Shown piece by piece: positions 36,301 to 51,300 of a stretch of DNA of 64,000 nt. A model generated the notes under the pieces. That model ran no database searches. It was not told the origin of the DNA and saw only the letters and a list, made by a program, of their open reading frames with translations. Positions within the stretch are counted from its first letter, which is position 1; each line of letters opens with the position of its first letter. The DNA lies in assembly GCA_003342895.1 (NCBI GenBank), contig PTFA01000369.1, positions 62,001-126,000 on the forward strand, given 5' to 3'. This DNA is from Casuarius casuarius. Its lineage: Eukaryota > Chordata > Aves > Casuariiformes > Casuariidae. A program made the translations under genes and the position numbers.

Positions 36301-39300
36301 GCATCAAAAAACTTCTGAAGCAGAAAAAAGACTTTCAGAGCAAATAACGGAACTACAAAGTAAGTTAGAGTTGGAAGTGAGTGCCCTAGAAAAGGCAAAA
36401 ACAGAAAAAGTGGCTCTCTGTGAGCAGCAGGAAAAATATGAAGCTATTATCCATAAGCTTGAGGAAGAGAGAGAACTGTTAGTATCTAACCAAGAACAAG
36501 ACAGGCAGTTTCTCATTCAGAAGCTCAATTGTGAAAAAGAGGATGCAGTACAAACTGCTTGTAAAGAGTTTGAATTACAGAGGGAAGCTGCTGAAAAAGG
36601 GCTTTTGGAAAAAATACAACAACTTGAGATGCAAGTAAATCAGAGGTACTGTAAGAATTAAGTTGCTGTGTTTTCATAGTAATCTAAAAATAATTAATCT
36701 GGTATATTCATGATACAATATGCAGTAAGTAAAATTTCTATATATTTGTAATAGTACTCATCAGTTTTGATTTTTATAAGTTTCAAGCAATTTCAGTTTT
36801 ATAGGTAGTGATATTTCTGTGTCTACAGTTAATCTCAAAGATCATAAACATCTTACACAATATTACTTTGGACACTAATAAAGGTTTTATAAAATTTCGG
36901 TCTTGTAATGTTACACTGAAGGAGTCTTTCCACAGTAATATGTTGCTCTAAATTCAAGTTTAGCCTTTTTCCTGTCCCATTCTTTGCTTTGGCGCTAGCA
37001 CTTGTGTGAGCATGCAGTAGCTACCTTTTAGTCTGGTAACTTTATTATACTGGCTAACCATAACTCATGTGAGTGCTAATGCTGACATGAAAAAAGCTTG
37101 GGGGAATATATGACCAGCTGAGAATTGTATGATGGCAGCTTGCACTTAGAGTGACTTTAGCAGCTGTGGGTTTACATTTCAGAATCTTTGGTTTGAGCTT
37201 TGTAATGTTATGCAAAAACACTTGGGCAAAATTGTTTTAAAGAACATCCTAACATCATCCTTTTCCTTTGCTCGTTCAATTTTTGCAGTATTACTTTTTT
37301 CCATTTTAAAAGGAAAATCCTATTTTCTCCTTGCCGTAAAAGCGCAGAATTACTTCTCCTTACTTCTCATATCTTACCTATTTATTAGTTCATAATGCCT
37401 ATCATCAGAGTAATTATGGTATTGTGCAATGGAGATATTAGAAATGACTGTTCTGCTCTATGTGTGATTACTGTTTGAACAATATTCTACCTTGAAATGC
37501 CTGAACTTGTCATTACTATTCTCGTAATATTTGGAAACGCCAAGGATAGATCTTGTTGGTGCAATACATAAATAAAGTATTTTGTTCTAGGTGTTATGAT
37601 TTGCCAGATAGTGAAATAAGAAAAGAGCAATAGAAGTGGACGTAAAAGCAGAATAGTGCAGAGCATGAATGCAGATGTAAACTAGCACCTTAAACATTAC
37701 ACTGATATTTAAAAGTTTAAAAAAAAAAATGGGGAAATTACACAGGCACTCCAACACATGCATGCAATTCACTTCTGTAATGCAAAGGAGAATTTGAAAT
37801 ATTGACTTTAGTCACATTACTTTACGATTTTGATATGCTAACATACTTATCGTATGATATTGTATCAGTGTCTCATGTATTTTCACATGTTAGTGTATGC
37901 AAAAAATACTTTGATGTTTTGAGAGTCAGGATTCAGTGATTGGCATATAGTGAAATTAAGACTTTTTTTGGTCTTAAGTTAACAAAATATCCACTTCCCT
38001 ATTTAACAAAATAAGGTGAAATAAAGAGGGAAAAAATAAATCCATAGCCAGTTTTGTTTTCCTTTTGTTCATATTTATTCACTGTTCTGTAGAAGCTTTA
38101 AAATTTTGGCATAGAAGAAAAAGGTGTAGCTATGTGCTCAGGCTTTTTAAAAAGTATTGTCTACATTTAAGTTGGATAACTTCTGAATACAGCTGTGTGT
38201 GTTCCCATACGAACCGGATAAAAACAGATAATGTATTTAAAAGTTATCTGCTTCAGTCTGAGGAAATGTTTTGAGTTCTATCAGATAATTTTGATAGTGT
38301 GACATTAAAATATGTATTTGTGCTTTCCTCCTAAGGCTGTTCTTAATGCCTTTAATCTGCTGTTAGGCTTGTTTTTCCTAGGAATAAAGAAGTGATGTGG
38401 GTTTTACCCAGAGGACATTTATTTGTTATTTGAGTCTGTCTTAATATTCTGGAATTGCTGGCTGTTTGGTTTTTGAGTTCTTAAAACCCCAAGCTATGTT
38501 AGTAGCTAGAGTTGACTTGTTATCCTCCCTCAGTCGTTCTTTAGCAATTGATTTGTAGTGGTACGAAACAACTTTTACTTAGCATGTGTCTATGTGCCAG
38601 ATAAATGTCCTTTACTGAAGAGCAATGTTATACTAGCTTTCTGGAAGACATTGCCAGGAAGATAAATGGTTAAATTTGAATTGAGTGTTGCACTGGAATC
38701 AGGAATCTAACTTTTGAATTTATATGAAATCTAACAAAAACTTTTAGAAGCTACAAAGTCTGAACAAAAGTGCTTGTGACCCATGTACTGATACGTGACA
38801 AATAATGTATTTTGGTTATAAGGTGCCTGTAACTGAAACCATCATGATTAGGAAAGATTATAAAACTACAGAGCGTTTGTAGCTTTTTTTATTTAATCTT
38901 TCTTCTATATGTTGTACGTACTATCCTCCACAAAATTAACTGAAAAATACAATTTTTGTAATGGTTTTCTCTATTAGGCAGCCCTTTTTTGCTGATTAGC
39001 TAAAATATTTATAAGACTTTAAAGAATGTTGTAAGCAGGATAGGAGTCTTGACTGCATTGTGAACTGAATTATTGCCTTGGTATATTCCAGCCTTGGTAT
39101 CGTCCAGCCATTTCCATCAGACCACAGTCAGTGATGAAGCTTCTCCTCTCATAGCTAGGCTTAATTTATTAATTGGAATTTATTTGAGGACAAAAACGCT
39201 TTCTCAGTGGCATTTAGAGGTATGCCTTGGCTTCTCAGGGCTTGTTTCATTCTCTGCTCATTTTTCTCCTAATTTCTGGAACCTCAAAGCTTGTTTTGCA

Positions 39301-42300
39301 AGTCGATACACTTCAGTCTGTTTTCAGGGATTCTATATTTACAGTTTCTCACAGGCTTTTTGAGTGCTTAGCTATTGCATCATACGCTATATGACCATGT
39401 GGCAAAACAGTGATAGTATAGCTAAATACATCCTTGGTCTTTTTGCAGTAGAGTGCTTTCTTGCAAATGGAACCCCAAACACTGAAGAAATCTGTTCTTG
39501 GTATCTAGAAAAGACGCGCACACACACAAAAAAATAGGTATTGTCACTACTGCCATAGTAGTTGAGACCTTTGCAGAATAAATAGGTAAACCCAATACCT
39601 GATGTAGCTAAGAGGTTTAAAAACTAGTAGTGTATGTTGGCATGCTTTACAGAAGAACATACTTTCCTAGGGGTATTGTTTTGCAAGCAGTTAGTAGTCC
39701 AGTAAGGCCACTTGCAAGCAAATGATACCTACTTTGGTTTAGTGCAGCTACAGGCTTGGGGTTAGGCTAATATGTTAGTTTAGTGTTCAGACAATCTGGA
39801 GTGATGCAAGAGTGAATTTTTATTACTTGCAAAGTAAGGTGCAGGCATACTCTTATTTGTGCTTTGGTAAATCTATCCTCGACTCTGTGAAATTGTTAGG
39901 AAGAATTGATGGGGGAAATAGCCAAGTATGTTCTGGATTGTATGATAAAACAAAGACTCTATAGAAATGGCCCGAACTGGTAGTTTCAAGGATCACCAAA
40001 CTCCTATTCAGTGTGCAGTTATAGCTACCAGAATCTTACGTTCTCATCCTCCTTCGAATTTCTTCTTTCATATTCTTAATGCTGAATTTTTCTGGTGTCT
40101 CTGAAGTTCTATAGTCTTTAGTGTTAACAGATAAACTTTGCATTATGAAGCAAGAAGAAATCGTGGAGCATTTTTAGCTTTAGGAATTGTGCTCGTAGGC
40201 ATTGGTGTCTTGACACGTGATGCTTTGATTTGGCACAACCTACCTAATACTGTGAAGGCGGTACCTCCAGACTGCTTTGACTAGAGAAATCCATTGACTT
40301 ATATGTACATAGATTGAGAGTTAGGTTTTGAGGGCTTTTTTTTTTTTATAAAAAGTACTTCCAGTGTAGAGAAACAGTAGAAAATTAAAATATTACAGGC
40401 TTTAACAATAGTTGTGCAACAAAGGAATTTGTCTATCCCAGTGTTCCATTATGGTGGTTCTTGGTGACCCAAGCCAAAATACAGAGGAGGATAATGCTTC
40501 GGGTTCGGTGATGGAAAATATTTGGCTGATGTAAGATCATCTTTTTCAAGAGCCCTTGATGGTTGTTATCCTTCCTGCCTCAGGGGATGTTGGTGCTTTC
40601 CTTTCTTTTTGATAGTTACGACTGTTCTCCAGATTCTGCAGCTCAGTCTTGAGTTTTCCCATCTGGATTCGTTATCGTCAGATTTACTGCTTAACTGCGT
40701 AATCATGAGAGTTCTGGAGGTTTTGCATTTAGAAACACTACGAATTTACAGGGAGTCGACCTGTTATTCTTTTGCTGCTTTTTATTCCTCGTATTATGTT
40801 AGCGAAGTAAAAACAAGAATTTCCCCTTTGACAAACAAAAATTCAAAATTGGAGCCAGTGTAGCACTGTAGGAAACATGAGTGAGATGCCCGTTATTAAA
40901 ATGTAGAATTGAAGATTAGCAATACCTTATTTGCAATACAGTATTAATTAAGTAGTTCTGAAAAATATCTCAAAATTAACTTTTGACTTTCATGTTCATA
41001 TATTTACGTATAACGGGACTCTGTATATTGCAAATTTAAAGCCTAAACATTTTCCTTTAAGTCCTCCTACTGTATCATCTACTGAATCAAGCTTGGTTGC
41101 TGAACTTCAAGAAAAGCTTCAAGAAGAAAAAATGAAGTTCTTGGAGCAACTTGAAGAGCAAGAGAAAAGAAAGAATGAAGAAATGCAAAACATTAGAACA
41201 TCGCTAACTGCAGAACAGCAGGTAAAGCTGATTCTTTTCGTTACTTCTGCTCCTGTAAGAATGATGTACTGTTTTAGAGTTACATGCTTTCTTTTGCTAA
41301 GTAACACTTCTGCTTACTGAATTTACGTTATCTGGAGCTAGAGCATAATACATTAATAGAATCCAAGATTTATTAAAAAAAAAAAATCTTAGACTGCGCC
41401 ATTCACACAGATTTAAATGAATTTTTTTAGTGTTATTTTGTTGCTTTTGCCTATGTTGTTAAGCTAGTGCTATAAACTTTTATTTGTTGTTTTCTTGAAC
41501 TCCAAAAAGATATTGGTTAAGTATAATTTGAGTTAATGATTTGTATTTCTGGACAACACAAACAGTTTGTTGAAACACTGAATTACTTGGAATGCTACTT
41601 TTAATGGCTTTTAAACTTTATTAGCCTGAACAGATGGAGTTTGAGGTTCAAAGCAAATGTTCAGTTTTATTTCTTTATAAACTTAAAAACATCTCTGTGT
41701 AGCCATCACTTAGATACCAAATCATATTACACTGGATTAATGGTAATTATTATCTTTATCCACTCATTTCTTCCTTTCAAACCATCTTGAATCTCTGAGA
41801 TTTCATGGATAAGGGTTCAGTTCCAAAACTAATTCACTCCAAGTAACAGCTATTATCTAGAGCTTTGCATTTAAACAGTAAGAAAGGATTTTCGGTTTTA
41901 AATGCCTCTACTTCACCTATAGTAAGGATAAAGAGGCAGTGTAATAATCAGTGATGTTGGTGGATGAACAATGTGAATTACTTAGCACAGAGAGCAGAAA
42001 ACTGGACTGTCATAAAGGAATATTTTTGTAAATCTTGGGCTGCAGACATATTTATACTGAAGTGGCTTTTATGTAGTGAATCTATTAGGAATGTTTTATA
42101 TGTTATTAACTAACTTTTTTCTCATTGGAATCTGCCTTAGTATGTCGTTTTTCTCATTATCTAATGATATTCTTGAATAGCAGCAGAGCATGGAAAGGAA
42201 GGTTCTAAGGTATAAGCAAAAATTTCCAATGAAACGTAGAGCCAATTAGTTTAAAAAACTTGTAGCAGTCCATGCTGAAAACTTACTGGACTGGCCCTAC

Positions 42301-45300
42301 TGATGATTTAGTATTTGGGGTATTTAACTTCCCCCTTGATGTAGTTTTTGCCTCAGTAGATTTAGAGTTGTTACTGATTCTTACAGTGAATTATGTTAGC
42401 TTTGTTATGCAGGCATTTACCAAAGTCTGCTCTGCAGTATGTAATATGTGTAGCCTGCCCAAAGTTTGCAGTTTAAGATTGAGAGATGATAGGCATAGAG
42501 CATCTAAAACCAGTCAAGGTCAAAACTGGCTCGTAAAATTCACAGAAAAGTGAAATTGTAATTCTATTAAATCTATCATCTATTAAAAAGGGTATTTTAA
42601 TAGACGTCTGTTAATTTTCATCTATCTGTTCAGTTTGTCTCTTCAGCAGAAGCTTAGGATTAAATGGGATGAAGGCATATGGTTAGCAGAGGAATTCAAA
42701 AAGCAGGAAGATGCATCAGAGTGCAGAAGAATATACTAGTCTCCTATGTTAAAAGTTACTCAGGCTAATTAGCTTGAATTCCTATATGATTTCTGTATTA
42801 ATTGTTCAGCAAGAAATTAATGCATGACTTGAAATCTATTTCTAATTCAGATTCTAGTATATTATTCTACTGCATTAATAATGTTATTTTTGTTTAACGT
42901 TACATACCTTGGTGCAGTGTGGGTGTGTTTTAATATCCATCTTTGTCCCAATATTAACAGTTTAGTATACCGCATGCAATTGTGGTATGTTGACTGGAAT
43001 GTGACCCATTGTGTTAAAACACCTCAACAGTAATGAATATTTTTAATGATGATTTCTTTGTAATAGTATTATATGTGTATATTAGGGGGAGAGGGGTAAG
43101 GAGAGGGACAGTAGGGATAAAAATAAAACACAACTGTTACAGAGAATTCTCAAAACAAAGTATCCAGACCAGCTATCTCTTTACCAAAGTAGTATGTAAG
43201 CTAGTTTACTTCCTTCTGTATAACTACAGTTTCGCAAACTGAAATGTGAGATAACCTTTGTACGTTTCTCTTTCTACTGATGTTTTGTATTCCGTTTATA
43301 CTACACATTTCTTGTTTCAATAATACTTCTTTTTGTTTTCAGACAAATTTTAACACTGTTCTGGCAAGAGAAAAAATGAAAAAAGAAAACATAATAAATG
43401 ATCTTAGTGACAAATTAAAATCACTAACACAACAGCAAGAAAAAGATAAGGGTAAGCAAAGTTCTGAAAAAGTGTTTCTTTTCTAACAGGACAATTTCAT
43501 TTACTTTGAGTTGTTGGCACTGCTGTTTTTTTGTTTGTTTTTTAATATTTACTCTTTTCATAGATTTGATTGAAACACTTTCTGAAGATCGAGCTCGTTT
43601 ACTTGAGGAGAAGAAGAAGCTTGAAGAAGAAGTTAACAAGCTGAGAAGTAGTAACTTTACTCCTTCAGCCTATTTAGCAGCAACTTCAGAAGCTTGTGGA
43701 GCCTGTGCACCTGATATTCCCACTGACACAGATAGATTGGTTTCTGACCTTACAGCTGAAGGGAGGATGGACTCCACAATGGAAACCAGCATGATGGCTG
43801 TGCAGTAAGTATGGGACATTGCAGTAAAAATACAGAAAGCATACTCTAATTCTTTAGATATATGTACTGTTGAATGTTTTAAAATACAGATGAGATGAGT
43901 ATGTTTAATACTTCTTACGCCTCTGTTCTTGCTAAAAATATTCTTTTAAACGTATACGTACAATTACAATGCCAAAGTCATTGGGAATGCTTTCTGGTGA
44001 CTTAGAAGTAGCTGAAGTTAGAGGTGACTCTTGGTCTCGCAATTATAAGATGAAAATGTAAGCCTAAATATATGAAATGTAAATCGAGGGGAAGAAGAGC
44101 AATTGTAATAGCCTAGGATAAGCTAGTTGCTGCATGTTATTGGCATATCTCTTTAACAGTGGCTAACTCATATTTAAAAGAAAAAAGTAGACATATAATC
44201 TTTACTTTTCTGTGTACGTGATTGCTGTAGATGCTAAAAACGAGATGATGAATGGAAAGGGGCGATAGTTACGTTTGATAGGGATTAAGATGAATCCTCT
44301 GGATTCAAAACAAGCATGAGACTGAGATAGATTAAGTAGCCTTGATGAATTGGTGTTTTTTCTCAATGGAGAGAGAGTGAGTAGGTGTTCATCATCCTTT
44401 TATTTATGTAACCTCTCTGAATCATCACTGTCAGTCATGAGGTACTTAATGAGGCTTAGTAGAAAATGGTAATGGGGCTAGGACAGAAGACCTCTGCAAT
44501 GGAAACCCTTATGTGAGGGGTAACACCCAGGGCAGCAAGCAACACAACCTTCGTAACTAAACTTTTCACTGAAAATTCGTTCTTTGGGGACTGTAGCATG
44601 TGTTTGGGTCTGGTGGATAATCTGGATATGCAACAGATTTAAATATTATGCAGGTATGACACTCTTGTAACTACCAATTGCCTTTTTTCACTGAGGTATG
44701 TGGCAGGGGCTAGTTTGTTGATAGCAGTCTGAAGCTAAGCTTGAAATGCAGAAGTGATGCTAGAGAGCAGAGGAACCTGCTGGAGCTTTGTCACAGTTAC
44801 TCACTTCACTCCTGTATTTTGGATGCCCTGCAGTAGCAGTGTGCGTGGGTGTTGGCGGGTAATGCCTTGCACAGTAAACTGTGACACTCCATGTAATGCT
44901 AATCATGATCTGATCTCAGTTACATCACTGTGAGCATGTAATGTGCTCAAGTTTGAACTCTTCTGAGCTTAAAATAATTTTGACTGGTACAAAGCTGTAG
45001 GGTGTTCNTTCTCAGCCAACCAACCTACTGTAGGCACGTTTTCTGCCCCCCTTTTTTTTCTTTACCATGGAAATATAAGTCAAGTTCAGAGCCTTGATTC
45101 TTGCTTTAGATGTACCTAATACTAATACTGAAGAGGTGCCTGGATAGTAAAGAGTCTCCAATGCTCCCAGAGAAGGAATTATTATCCTGCTAAAATTCTA
45201 TTCTTTTTTCAGTTTTCCATTCTCTTAACAAATATACAATGCTATGCTTCAAAGTTCCATACTAAAATGAGCACGTTCTTTTATATGTACTTTCTGAGTA

Positions 45301-48300
45301 GAGTAAGACAAAGTATGTGTGATACACATGCATTAAAGTAGCATTTGTTACTAGAAGACACTTGGCTATTATCCTGCTTAGTGCAATAGGAGAATCCATT
45401 CAGAATAGATTACAGGTAGCGAATTCAGAAAAGAAATAGTCAGAGTTTTGTCCAAGGCATTTCAATTGGGATTTTTTTTGCTCCAGAGAAACCAGAGAAA
45501 TGTTTCTGCTGTAGTAGCCTAAGAAAATTGAAATAATCAACATTTATTTTTAATAATTCATGAGAGCTGTTCTTTATGCTAATATTTTCAACCTTCTGGG
45601 AGCACCTGTTGCATTTCTTTAATTTCATTATATATTAGGTGTTCTTGTTTTAAGACCCTCTTCTATCATGGCATGTAAGGAAACTTTGAGTTTGAATTGC
45701 AAGATACTTCTGAATACTAGTAATCATATGGAATGTTTTATTTTATGCTTTTATATACTTGCAGTAATTTTCTGGTAGTTTTTAATCCATAAATTATAAC
45801 TGCTTTGTCAGATATCCTTTCCTCACTTAATTCCCCCTAGAGCATTAAGACTTTCTAATTCATCTGGTAACTTCATGAATTCTGTAGGCTGGGTCATATT
45901 ATCCTGAATGAACAGCAAGCCCACTTTGTTCTGGTTTCTTCAGTGCGGTGAGGCACTTTGGGGAAGACAGATCTTGTAATCTTACTTAGAAGAAGAAAGA
46001 GAGAGAAAAGAGAGTTCATATGCTCTTATTTTCCTCTTATATCTGACACTTCTTAAAATAGCTGTCTAATTTAGGATTCAGAACTGGCAGTCCTGTACAG
46101 TGTAACATTTCTTTTAGTTTGAATGAGAGAGAGGCTTAGAATCCCAGATTAACGCCGTTACACTTCGAATATGACTAAAGGGAATTTTAGCTTCCTGAGA
46201 ACACTTGAAGAAATTGGCTGCATCTTTGAGTGACCCACCCAATACCGCATGCAAATTTTTATTGTGTGCTGAAAGCAGAATAACTGACTGTAGACTCCTG
46301 GTTGCTATGCCTTTACCTCAGATCTTCTTGAAAGATGATTAAGCAATTGCAGCCTATGCGTTTTCTCGCAAAAACAAATGCAGAGGTGTTAGATATTCTT
46401 ACAGTCACTTTAATCAATGCTCCTCACAACTGATGCTGCCTAATGCAGAATAATTTATCCAGTGCACTGAATAACCTTATGGAAGCAAGGATGAAACAAA
46501 ATAATCTCTGCTCACCAAGCGGAACTTGCACTGATAATCAATAAAGCACTGAAATAACTTTCCTTCTAATGACAGGGTGTTTCCCACAGTAATCATTCTA
46601 GTCTTAGACCCTCAAGGGAAGCCTACAAAAAGTAGACTTTTTAGTTCACGGGCTTGTCATCTAAATTTTGACTCTGTAGTAAAAATTAGGTAGTAAATAG
46701 GCAGCTTGCTTTATTACAGGTTTCTTTTGATATCTTCCTGTTACGTCTTACATTAGCTCAATCAGCCTTTTAACTGAAGCAAAGGAATGATTAGCATGGT
46801 TTAATTATAATCAGTTCTGCTTTGCATTTTGTTTGGATTTAGAGTATGTCTTGTCAGACTTGAATGGACTGAATCCAAAGATTTGTCCATTTTTTCAAAC
46901 CATAGCAAGTTGAACTGCAGAATATATTGTTCTTCCCTATTAACCTGCCTTTCAAAATAGAATCTAATTGTTTTAGAAATTACTCTGTTCTTAGGAAATT
47001 TCTAATTGGTGTAATGTTAGCATTATCTTACCATGTCCCAGTTCTCAGTCTATCTCAAAGATACATAGAGACAATTAATAAGGCAATATTCACATTGATC
47101 TCTCTGGCACAGAGTCCCAGCACACAGAGCACTTAAATGACAAAGATTAGGAAAAAAAATGTTGTAGAGGCGAACCACAGTATCTGGAGTTAGCTGCTAA
47201 AGGATTTGGAGCTGTGTTTTTCATCCTAATGTTTTGAAAATATTGCAAAATATGCAGAAATGGGCCTGTGTACCTTCATAAACTGTTTATCAATGACTGA
47301 AAATTGACCTCTTCCAACAAAGGAACTCTTTGGTAAAAAAGGTTCTGCCAGAAAAGTTTATGCTGATTCTTAAATCAAGATGTCTTTCTGTACTGTTTTC
47401 TCCCCACTGCCCTGCCCCCAGAATTTCTACTTTCCTGATCATAATGCCTTTCCTTAGCCAATATATAATAGAATATTGGGATCCAAAGTACTCTCTGAAC
47501 TCCTTTTTTACAATTAAGCTCCCTATCATGCTAGCAAATATATGGCATTCATCTATGTGTGAATGAGAGGGAAAAAAAATTTGAATGTGAAGAATAAATT
47601 TTTAACGTATCCATGTTCTTTTGTCTTTTAGTGAAAATGTCCATATGTCTGAAGAAAAACAGCGGATAATGATGTTAGAAAGAGTGAGTAGTTTCTGTGA
47701 GACTAAGCATTGTGATTAAGTACTTAAAGGGGTGGGCTTGTGTAGTAGTGCTGTGGTCATTTATGTACTCTGGTGCAATGTAGTATCTGCAAGACTTACT
47801 CCAAAGGATGCTTTTTGTTCTTCTCAACTATTCAAGCCATTCAAAATAATTATTAATACACTGTATTTATACTGGGCCTCGGTTAAAGCCCATTTACACT
47901 TTGTTGTTTATGTAGACTTTGGTATGAATAAGTCAGGTCAAATATTTCTTCTTAGTAGTGACAGGTCATTGATCCACGGGAATTTCTGTAGCAAAAAAAA
48001 AAAAAAAATTGAAATAAGTTGGAGAGGTTTTTTGTTTACTGTTCAAATCAAGGAATCTAAATCAATTGGACAGGAATTGAGACTGAGTTACTTGTTTCTT
48101 TTGCATGTAGGTAATTTCCACTCATAGGCTGCTACTAATTAGATTGTTTTAGTTCTAGCTGGCATGCATTATCTTGATAATACTGCTTCTGTAAAAAGAA
48201 TAAATGTACTATTATGAATGTTCTTAAAATTGCAAGTTCCTTTGAAGCTACTATTCTTCTCCTATGCTCTGTACTTATTAATATGCAGACTAGAATTGTA

Positions 48301-51300
48301 AGTTTATACATACACCTCCCCATGCATACCTTAATTTTCGCCTGTATTTTGTACACTTGTATTTTGAGCATAGCTTGCAATGTACATTCAGAGAAAAGGC
48401 TAGATTAATCCTCAGCAGATACACTGAAATCTCTCAGATTCTAGTCATATTTAGCAGTCCATCCATATTTCCCTTGGTGTCTGGCTCCATTCCAGCTGCC
48501 TTTTTCTTGCTTCTTCGAATTGAGCTTAAAAAGGAATTTCAGTCTTTAGGTTTTAGTTTTCTAGGATCAGTTAGTCTAAAGTCTGTGATCAGGAGGAGGA
48601 CACTGAATGTTGTCTGTTAAAATGCATCATTGTATGATGCAAGTGACTAGATGTTTCTGACCAAGAACACTTCCATGTTTTGTTTTGTCATCTGTTTTCC
48701 AAGGGTTTGTGAGGAATAGTAGCTAGCTGCTATAAAACAGTAATACCTTAAATTGCTTCTGCTAGTTTACCAATGGATGATTTTTTTTCCAGTTAGAGAA
48801 GGATGAGTATGGAGATAAGTGTGGTTTAGCAGTGGGCGTAGCAGCATTGTGATAGTTGCTGGACTTCTAACTTTGTGTGCATCTTTGTTCAAAAGATGTT
48901 TTGATATTGTTTTAGAATTTTGAACACTATAGTAAATATGTATGTTGTATAAGTAGTCAGGGTGGCTCTGGTCATATCAAAGCATTTAAATGTTTATACT
49001 GTAAAGGTATGTCAATTGGTTAATCAAATAACATGATTTTCTTTCAGACTTTGCAGTTGAAAGAAGAGGAAAATAAGAGACTAAATCAAAGATTGGTAAC
49101 TATTTGCGCAATGCATATTTTGAGTCTTTTTTAGAAAAAATAAAGCTTACAAATGTTAAATTTGTTAAAATGATAAAATGACTTTTGTTAGCTCTAAAAA
49201 ATATTCCAGATATTAAGGTGAGAGAGGAAAAAAGTGGTAAATAGATGTAATCTGATAACCTTTAAGAGGTACATCAACTTAATAGTTTTCCCATGAAAAA
49301 GATTCATAGGACTAGAGGGAAACACAACTTTTATTTTGAAAAGAACACAGACCAATCCAGACTTAAAAAAAGTAAAGTTAATTTGACTGGATCCATTTTT
49401 TTTCAACAGAAGTAAATTGAAGGCCAGTTTAGAAGAATGCAAATGCCTGCACATTAAGCACATTAGAAGTATTAGCAATAATTTAGAGGTTACTTTTGGA
49501 AAACTGTTTTTGATAGTGTTTAAGAGGATTCTCTTAATTTTTCAAAATATGGCTGTGAATGTATGTATTAAAATCTTATGAAGGAATGAGAAAATTTAGC
49601 AGCTTGTAATGTGTTATTCAAGGTGAAGCATACATGTAAGTCAGCTTCAACCTATATGCAGACTTCTGAGAAGACTTCAGGTTAGGGCAGAGAAACTGCT
49701 GCTGTAGTTTAATTTTACACACAAACATACTCAACATTGAGAGCAGATGTGTCTCTGTCGCACTTCTCATATAAAGTGCTTTTTAACTGACAGGCCAATA
49801 ATCAAACTATCCTAAGAAAGTGTTCCCAGCAGTCACAGACCCTCCCACTGGCATCTGTCATTTCTGGGAGGCGTGAAACTTTAATACTGCTTAGCAACTG
49901 AAAATGCTGACAATCATTTTAAACTTCTTATATTAAATACTCAAACTATAGCTATATATGTAAATATATAGATGTATGTATAGCTAGATAGATATAGATA
50001 GATGCACATATATACATGCATGCTATATATACTCTTAGTTTCTCTTAGCCACATGAGAGGCTAAAAGCTGGAATTGTTTAGCCTGAAGGAAGAGAAGGAT
50101 CCAGGGGGGTCTTATGTGCATTGATAAATATCTGATAGGGAGTGTAAAGAAGATGAAGACAGAATCTTCAGTGGTGCTCAGTGACAGGACAAGAGGCAAT
50201 GGGCACAAATTGAAACACAGGAAATTCCATCTTTTTACTTTTTAAAAAGCTTTTACTTTTATAAAACTTTTTTTTACTATGAGGGTGGTTGAATAATGGA
50301 GCAGGTTGCTCAGAGAAGTTGTGGAGTCTCCATCCTTGCAGTTACTCAAAATCTGATTGGACATGGTCCTGCACAATCTGCTGTAGCTGACCCTGCTGGA
50401 GCAGGGGAGCTGGACTAGATATATCCAGAGGTGCCTTACAACCTCAACAATTCTGTGTTTAGTCATGCATCTATGAATGAAATGAAAAAGAATATACTGC
50501 AAGAGTCTCCTTAATTCCTGATCCTTCTCAGTTTTATTTATGCAGTTTGTCCTTGCTAGCAGGTCTCAACCTTATGCTGAAAAAAAATTACTGTGTGTAT
50601 GGGAAGTGGTTCCTTTGAGAGTTTTCTTGGACTGTCCATGGACATCTCGTTTTCTTTAAGTGGACAGATGATATGTAGGAACTGGGGTAGGAACTGCTAT
50701 CTGCGTAGTTACAAGTTATATTTAATTCCAAAAGTGTTTGATAAGTTTCTCCAGTTCTATAGAAGCTGCCATTTTTCTGTCTGGGTTAGGATTGGAACTT
50801 ACTATATAACTTACTCCCCTTAAATATACAGGTATGAAATTACTTTTTTTCAAACTCTTTCTATTCCACATTAAACCTGTCCATAACAACCCAGCTAATG
50901 CAGGGCATGAGAAAAGATTGCAGAGCTTGTAAAATATGTTTTTAAACATGAGGATTCATTTATTTGAAAGGCTAATAAATCAAAAGGTATTTCAGCATAG
51001 CTTTTAAAAGAAAATTCAAAAACACTGGACAGTCTGTCAAAACTCTCTGTAGGTTTCCTCTGTTAAACTTTGGATCTCTATTACCTGAGAGTAAAACTAA
51101 ATTGAGGAATACCTGATGTTCTGCAAGACAAATGCAAAATTCTTATTGTTAGTGATTTATACCAAACCACGTAAGAGAAATTAGCAGCCCATTGGTGTAT
51201 AAACCAATTCAAAATTAGTTTCTAAAAGGGCATGAGAATGGGCTATCTTTTCAATTCCTCACCTGTAAATTGGTCATTTCATAATGTTTGTCAGTATTAG

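Noticed and set aside
40522..40863. 113-codon open frame before exon 16
   Set aside because: No similarity to FIP200 or another protein that I recognise. It has no supportable splice link and lies inside intron 15.
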